Shown here one piece after another: positions 42,011 through 44,546 of a stretch of 44,546 nucleotides of DNA. The stretch is from positions 1-44,546 of the forward strand of contig JALWFE010000043.1 in the NCBI GenBank assembly GCA_027039975.1, given 5' to 3'. The notes beneath the pieces are model-generated. The model was given only the letters and a program-made list of their open reading frames with translations, was not told the origin of the DNA and searched no databases. The first letter of the stretch is position 1. Each line of letters begins with the position of its first letter. Both the position numbers and the translations under genes were made by a program. The DNA comes from Flavobacteriales bacterium (GTDB lineage Bacteria > Bacteroidota > Bacteroidia > Flavobacteriales > Flavobacteriaceae).

Positions 42011-43300
42011 TTACTTAAGTCTTTCAACTTTGATTTTTTTGATACGTTTACCGTCAAGGGCAGTGGCGGTCAGTTTAAAACCTTTGATATTGATTTGATC
42101 GTTTTTGTCTGGAAAACTACCAGAATATTCCAAGAAAAATCCGGCTAAACTTTCGGCATCACCTTTTTGCCTTTCAAAAAGTTCTTCTTCTTCTTCTTCT
42201 GTCAAATCCATGATTTTGTAAAAATCTTTGAGCGAAATTTTGCCGTCAAATTCATAAATGTTATGGTCTAAGCGGGTAAAATGTTGTTCATCGTGGTCAT
42301 ACTCATCGGTAATTTCACCGACAATTTCTTCAATCACGTCTTCCAATGTGATAATTCCCGATGTGCCGCCGTATTCGTCCACGACAATTGCCAAGTGGGT
42401 TTTTTTCTCTTGAAAATCTTTGAGTAGGTCGTCGAGTTTCATATTTTCCGGCACAAAAAATGGATCCCGCAGCAATTTTGTCCAATCAAAATCCGTTTGG
42501 TCGAGATATGGGAGTAAATCTTTGGCAAATAATATACCGGTAATATTATCCATATTTTCGTGATAGACCGGAATACGTGAAAATCCGTGTTTGCTGACGT
42601 CTTCCAAAACTTGTTTGAAAGGTGTATCGTCTTCAAGTGCAAACACGTCGATACGGGGACGCATAATTTGGCGGGCTTCCGTTTCTCCGAATGAGACGAT
42701 GCCTTCCCATAAATCTTTTTCTTCCTGAGTGGTTTCGCCGTCGTCGGTAAGGTCCAAGACTTGTGATAAATCGTCGATACTGATATGTTCTGAACGTTTT
42801 TTTAACCGTTGTTCGACAAAACCGGTCGATTTTATCAGAAATACGGATACCGGATAAAAGATTTTTTCGAGCAACAACAAAGGCGTTGCCATAAATAGCG
42901 AAAATTTGACCGGATTGCGGTTGGCATATACTTTGGGTAAGATTTCACCGAACAGCAAAATCAAAAAAGTAACCAATACAACTTCAATTACAAATTTTCC
43001 CCAACCTTCTACGTTTTGCAATAAGCCTTTGGTGGCATAGGTCGATAAAATAACTATGGCAATGTTGATAAAATTATTAGCTACGAGTATTGTAGCCAAT
43101 AATTTTTTCGGTTTATGCAACAAACGTTTAATGACTTGTCCTTGTTTGTTTTTTTTCAAGTCTTCCAGATGTGCCGGCGTCAATGAAAAAAAAGCTATTT
43201 CGGAACCTGAAACGAGAGCCGAAAAAATCAACAAGATGACAATGGCGGTTAAATAAGGTAATGATTGTAATAACAAGGATAAATTATCCGGATCGTCCAT
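42011..43300 (-). CDS. gldE: Gliding motility-associated protein GldE (CNNM/CorC-type transporter fold)
   Basis: 429 aa. The N-terminal DUF21/CNNM membrane domain (about 15-200; IFSALVSGSEIAFFSLTPAHLEDL and LLFGEILPKVYANRNPVKFS) is followed by a CBS pair (about 215-345; RPRIDVFALEDDTPFKQVL, LAIVVDEYGGTSGIITLEDVIEE). A C-terminal CorC/HlyC-type transporter-associated domain begins at about 350 (YEFDGKISLKDFYKIMDL). GldE is named from gliding Flavobacteriia, where it supports GldD and the gliding/T9SS apparatus; the fold is of the magnesium/cobalt efflux type. It starts 12 bp after ssb. The usual neighbour gldD is not here. Confidence 0.9.
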   Translation of the reverse strand: MDDPDNLSLLLQSLPYLTAIVILLIFSALVSGSEIAFFSLTPAHLEDLKKNKQGQVIKRLLHKPKKLLATILVANNFINIAIVILSTYATKGLLQNVEGWGKFVIEVVLVTFLILLFGEILPKVYANRNPVKFSLFMATPLLLLEKIFYPVSVFLIKSTGFVEQRLKKRSEHISIDDLSQVLDLTDDGETTQEEKDLWEGIVSFGETEARQIMRPRIDVFALEDDTPFKQVLEDVSKHGFSRIPVYHENMDNITGILFAKDLLPYLDQTDFDWTKLLRDPFFVPENMKLDDLLKDFQEKKTHLAIVVDEYGGTSGIITLEDVIEEIVGEITDEYDHDEQHFTRLDHNIYEFDGKISLKDFYKIMDLTEEEEEELFERQKGDAESLAGFFLEYSGSFPDKNDQINIKGFKLTATALDGKRIKKIKVERLK

Positions 43301-43312
43301 TGTTTATAAGGT

Positions 43313-43801
43313 TTAAAACGGTAGGTCATCGTCCGGTATGCCGGTTTCCGGGGCATCCGCATCCGCATTATTTGCACCGGCTTGATTATCATTGCCGGGA
43401 ACAGTTTGCTGTCCGGATGCCGGTTGATTTGTTTCGTGGTGTTGACCGTTTTGTTGTTCTTTGGCTTTGGGTGTTAAAAAAGTAAATTCGGTAACGTGTA
43501 TTTCGGTGGTATAACGGTCTCTGCCGTCGTCACCGGTCCATTTACGGGTTCGTAAACGGCCTTCCAAATAAACTTTATCACCTTTTTTGGCATAACGCTC
43601 AAAAATTTCGGCCAATTTGTTTCTGACAACAATATTGTGCCATTCGGTCGTCGTAACACGTTCACCGGTTTGTTTATTTACATAACTGTCATTGGTAGCC
43701 AAAGGGAAACGTCCTATCGAATTGCCGCCGTCAAAATAATGCATCTTGACATTGTCTCCCAAATGACCGATTAAAATTACTTTGTTGATTGTTCCATTCA
43801 T
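43313..43801 (-). CDS. ssb: Single-stranded DNA-binding protein
   Basis: 162 aa from the ATG at 43801 (MNGTINKVILIGHLG); upstream codons in frame are discarded. The OB-fold is at about residues 1-107 (NVKMHYFDGGNSIGRFPLAT, EWHNIVVRNKLAEI, GDKVYLEGRLRTRKW). A Gln/Asn/Ala-rich disordered linker follows, then the acidic tip DDDLPF, which recruits replication and repair partners. A minus-strand TACCTTTG (43838-43845) is the likely -7 element. It shares an operon with gldE, as in other Flavobacteriia. Confidence 0.96.
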   Translation of the reverse strand: MNGTINKVILIGHLGDNVKMHYFDGGNSIGRFPLATNDSYVNKQTGERVTTTEWHNIVVRNKLAEIFERYAKKGDKVYLEGRLRTRKWTGDDGRDRYTTEIHVTEFTFLTPKAKEQQNGQHHETNQPASGQQTVPGNDNQAGANNADADAPETGIPDDDLPF

Positions 43802-43845
43802 AACATATAAATTATTAAATGTGCTTAAAATAAAATTCAAAGGTA

Positions 43846-44083
43846 TATTATATAAGCTTATTTTCCAAATAATTTTTAAATTTGAAAGGGAATATAAAAA
43901 ATATTGAATGATATACCCAATTTAATTGCCCGGATTTTAAATAAGTTTTACTTTTGACAAAACATTTATTGCCAAAGAACATTGACGAATCTATCAATCA
44001 AATGCCAAAAGCAGTGTTGCATCTGTACAAGAAGATTTGAAACGGAGCTTTTGCAAAAAATTAGATGAATTTGAAGCAACTGT
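43846..44083. other. Intergenic region upstream of ssb; possible coding remnant
   Basis: No intact gene. One plus-strand frame from about 43993 reads NAKSSVASVQEDLKRSFCKK then LDEFEATV and stops at 44086. It has coding-like composition but no start, so it may be the 3' end of a lost gene. The usual mutY neighbour of ssb is absent. Confidence 0.35.
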
Positions 44084-44108
44084 GTAGAGACGAAATATAT
44101 TTCGTCTC
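44084..44108. repeat. GTAGAGACG palindromic repeat
   Basis: GTA followed by a perfect 22-bp palindrome, 11-bp arm GAGACGAAATA (44087-44097) and its complement. The same GTAGAGACG head is seen at 40456 and, inverted, near 11190. Confidence 0.65.
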
Positions 44109-44160
44109 ATAGTAGAAAGCGATAAACAGAATTTTCAATAAAACACAATTTTCAACATTC

Positions 44161-44220
44161 GTTCACTGAGCTGTCGAAGTGCGGTTACTGAGCCTGTCGA
44201 AGTGCAACTTTTAACTTTTG
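44161..44220. repeat. Tandem CTGAGC/TGTCGAAGTG repeat abutting hemW
   Basis: Two copies in tandem: GTTCACTGAGCTGTCGAAGT (44161-44180) and GGTTACTGAGCCTGTCGAAG (44183-44202). They are followed by AACTTTTAACTTTTG, which runs to 4 bp before the hemW start. Confidence 0.7.
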
Positions 44221-44224
44221 TCTA

Positions 44225-44546
44225 TTGGCTGGTATTTATATACATATTCCTTTCTGTAAGCAAGCATGTAATTATTGCAACTTTCATTTCAGTACATCAC
44301 TGAAACATAAAGATGCGTTAATCAACACGATTATAGAAGAAATCGACAAGCGGGCGCCGGCGTGGCAAAGTTTTCAGTATGATACTGTTTACTTTGGAGG
44401 CGGCACACCTTCGCTGTTGCCGGTGACGGATATTGAAAAAATTTTAAACAAATTACACCAAAAATTTTCAATAAGCCATGATGCGGAAATTACTTTGGAA
44501 GCCAATCCCGATGATTTGAATTTGGACAAACTAACCGCTTTAAAAT
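44225..44546 (+). CDS. hemW: Radical SAM heme chaperone / coproporphyrinogen III oxidase-like HemW, 5' part
   Basis: 107 codons visible, open to the right edge. The likely start is TTG at 44225: the product would be (M)AGIYIHIPFCKQACNYCN, exactly at the usual HemW N-terminus. The nearest upstream in-frame stop is at 44189 and there is no ATG between. The radical-SAM motif is CX3CX2C at Cys11, Cys15 and Cys18. Next come the GGGTPS glycine-rich block (TVYFGGGTPSLLP) and EITLEANPDDL. HemW binds heme and SAM and delivers heme to respiratory enzymes; older annotations call it HemN. The dispersed repeat next to the start may have replaced an original ATG or leader. Confidence 0.88.
   Translation, partial: MAGIYIHIPFCKQACNYCNFHFSTSLKHKDALINTIIEEIDKRAPAWQSFQYDTVYFGGGTPSLLPVTDIEKILNKLHQKFSISHDAEITLEANPDDLNLDKLTALK

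Noticed and set aside
1-44546. Defence island, prophage or secondary-metabolite cluster
   Set aside because: No phage structural genes, toxin-antitoxin pairs, restriction enzymes, cas genes or biosynthetic megasynthases were seen; apart from the insertion sequence, the content is housekeeping and envelope genes.

Overview
This window is low-GC chromosomal DNA from a member of the Bacteroidota, most likely Flavobacteriia (Flavobacteriales). The signs are two proteins with type IX secretion (T9SS) C-terminal sorting domains, a gliding-associated gldE next to ssb, a head-GIN/DUF2807 protein, a LytTR regulator with a His_kinase-family sensor, short lipoboxes followed by Lys/Asp, no Shine-Dalgarno sequences, and repeated matches to the Bacteroidota promoter consensus (TTTG, about 19-21 nt, TAnnTTTG). 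I saw no rRNA, tRNA or CRISPR array.

Layout. 1-910: 5' part of an IS1380-type transposase running off the left edge. 1033-8213: T9SS lipoprotein with PA and BNR/sortilin-like repeats, an SPFH/band-7 protein and a second T9SS protein with CARDB-like and GEVED domains, separated by clear terminators. 8442-13395: methyltransferase, outer-membrane barrel, DUF2807 protein, then an ECF sigma / anti-sigma / DUF4097-like adhesin operon read leftward. 13437-14102: a canonical promoter driving a decayed pseudogene and debris. 14103-21460: dusB, two acyl-CoA dehydrogenases (one strongly resembling glutaryl-CoA dehydrogenase), a four-HhH protein, an alanine/glycine:cation symporter and queE. 21563-25123: a CDGSH protein and an AddA-type helicase-nuclease. 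25201-36649: a 47-codon ORF behind a near-perfect sigma-54 promoter, an Omp28-like lipoprotein, a penicillin acylase, a cluster of lipoprotein/OmpA genes, a divergent LytTR regulator plus sensor kinase, glutaminase and a miniature beta-carbonic-anhydrase-like protein. 36938-41305: a DUF456 membrane protein, a THUMP RNA methyltransferase and trpE-trpG. 41329-43801: marC, gldE and ssb read leftward. 44225-end: 5' part of hemW.

The most notable element is at 38833-39004. A consensus promoter is followed by an 18-residue leader peptide with tandem Trp codons. Next come a mutually exclusive protector/antiterminator/terminator set and a 7-T run, and then trpE. This is a complete transcription attenuator of classical trp design. 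The intergenic regions also hold several families of short dispersed repeats, often right next to start codons. Two of these loci share the same order of modules, which suggests a mobile or recombining non-coding element. Most other regions are ordinary housekeeping sequence.
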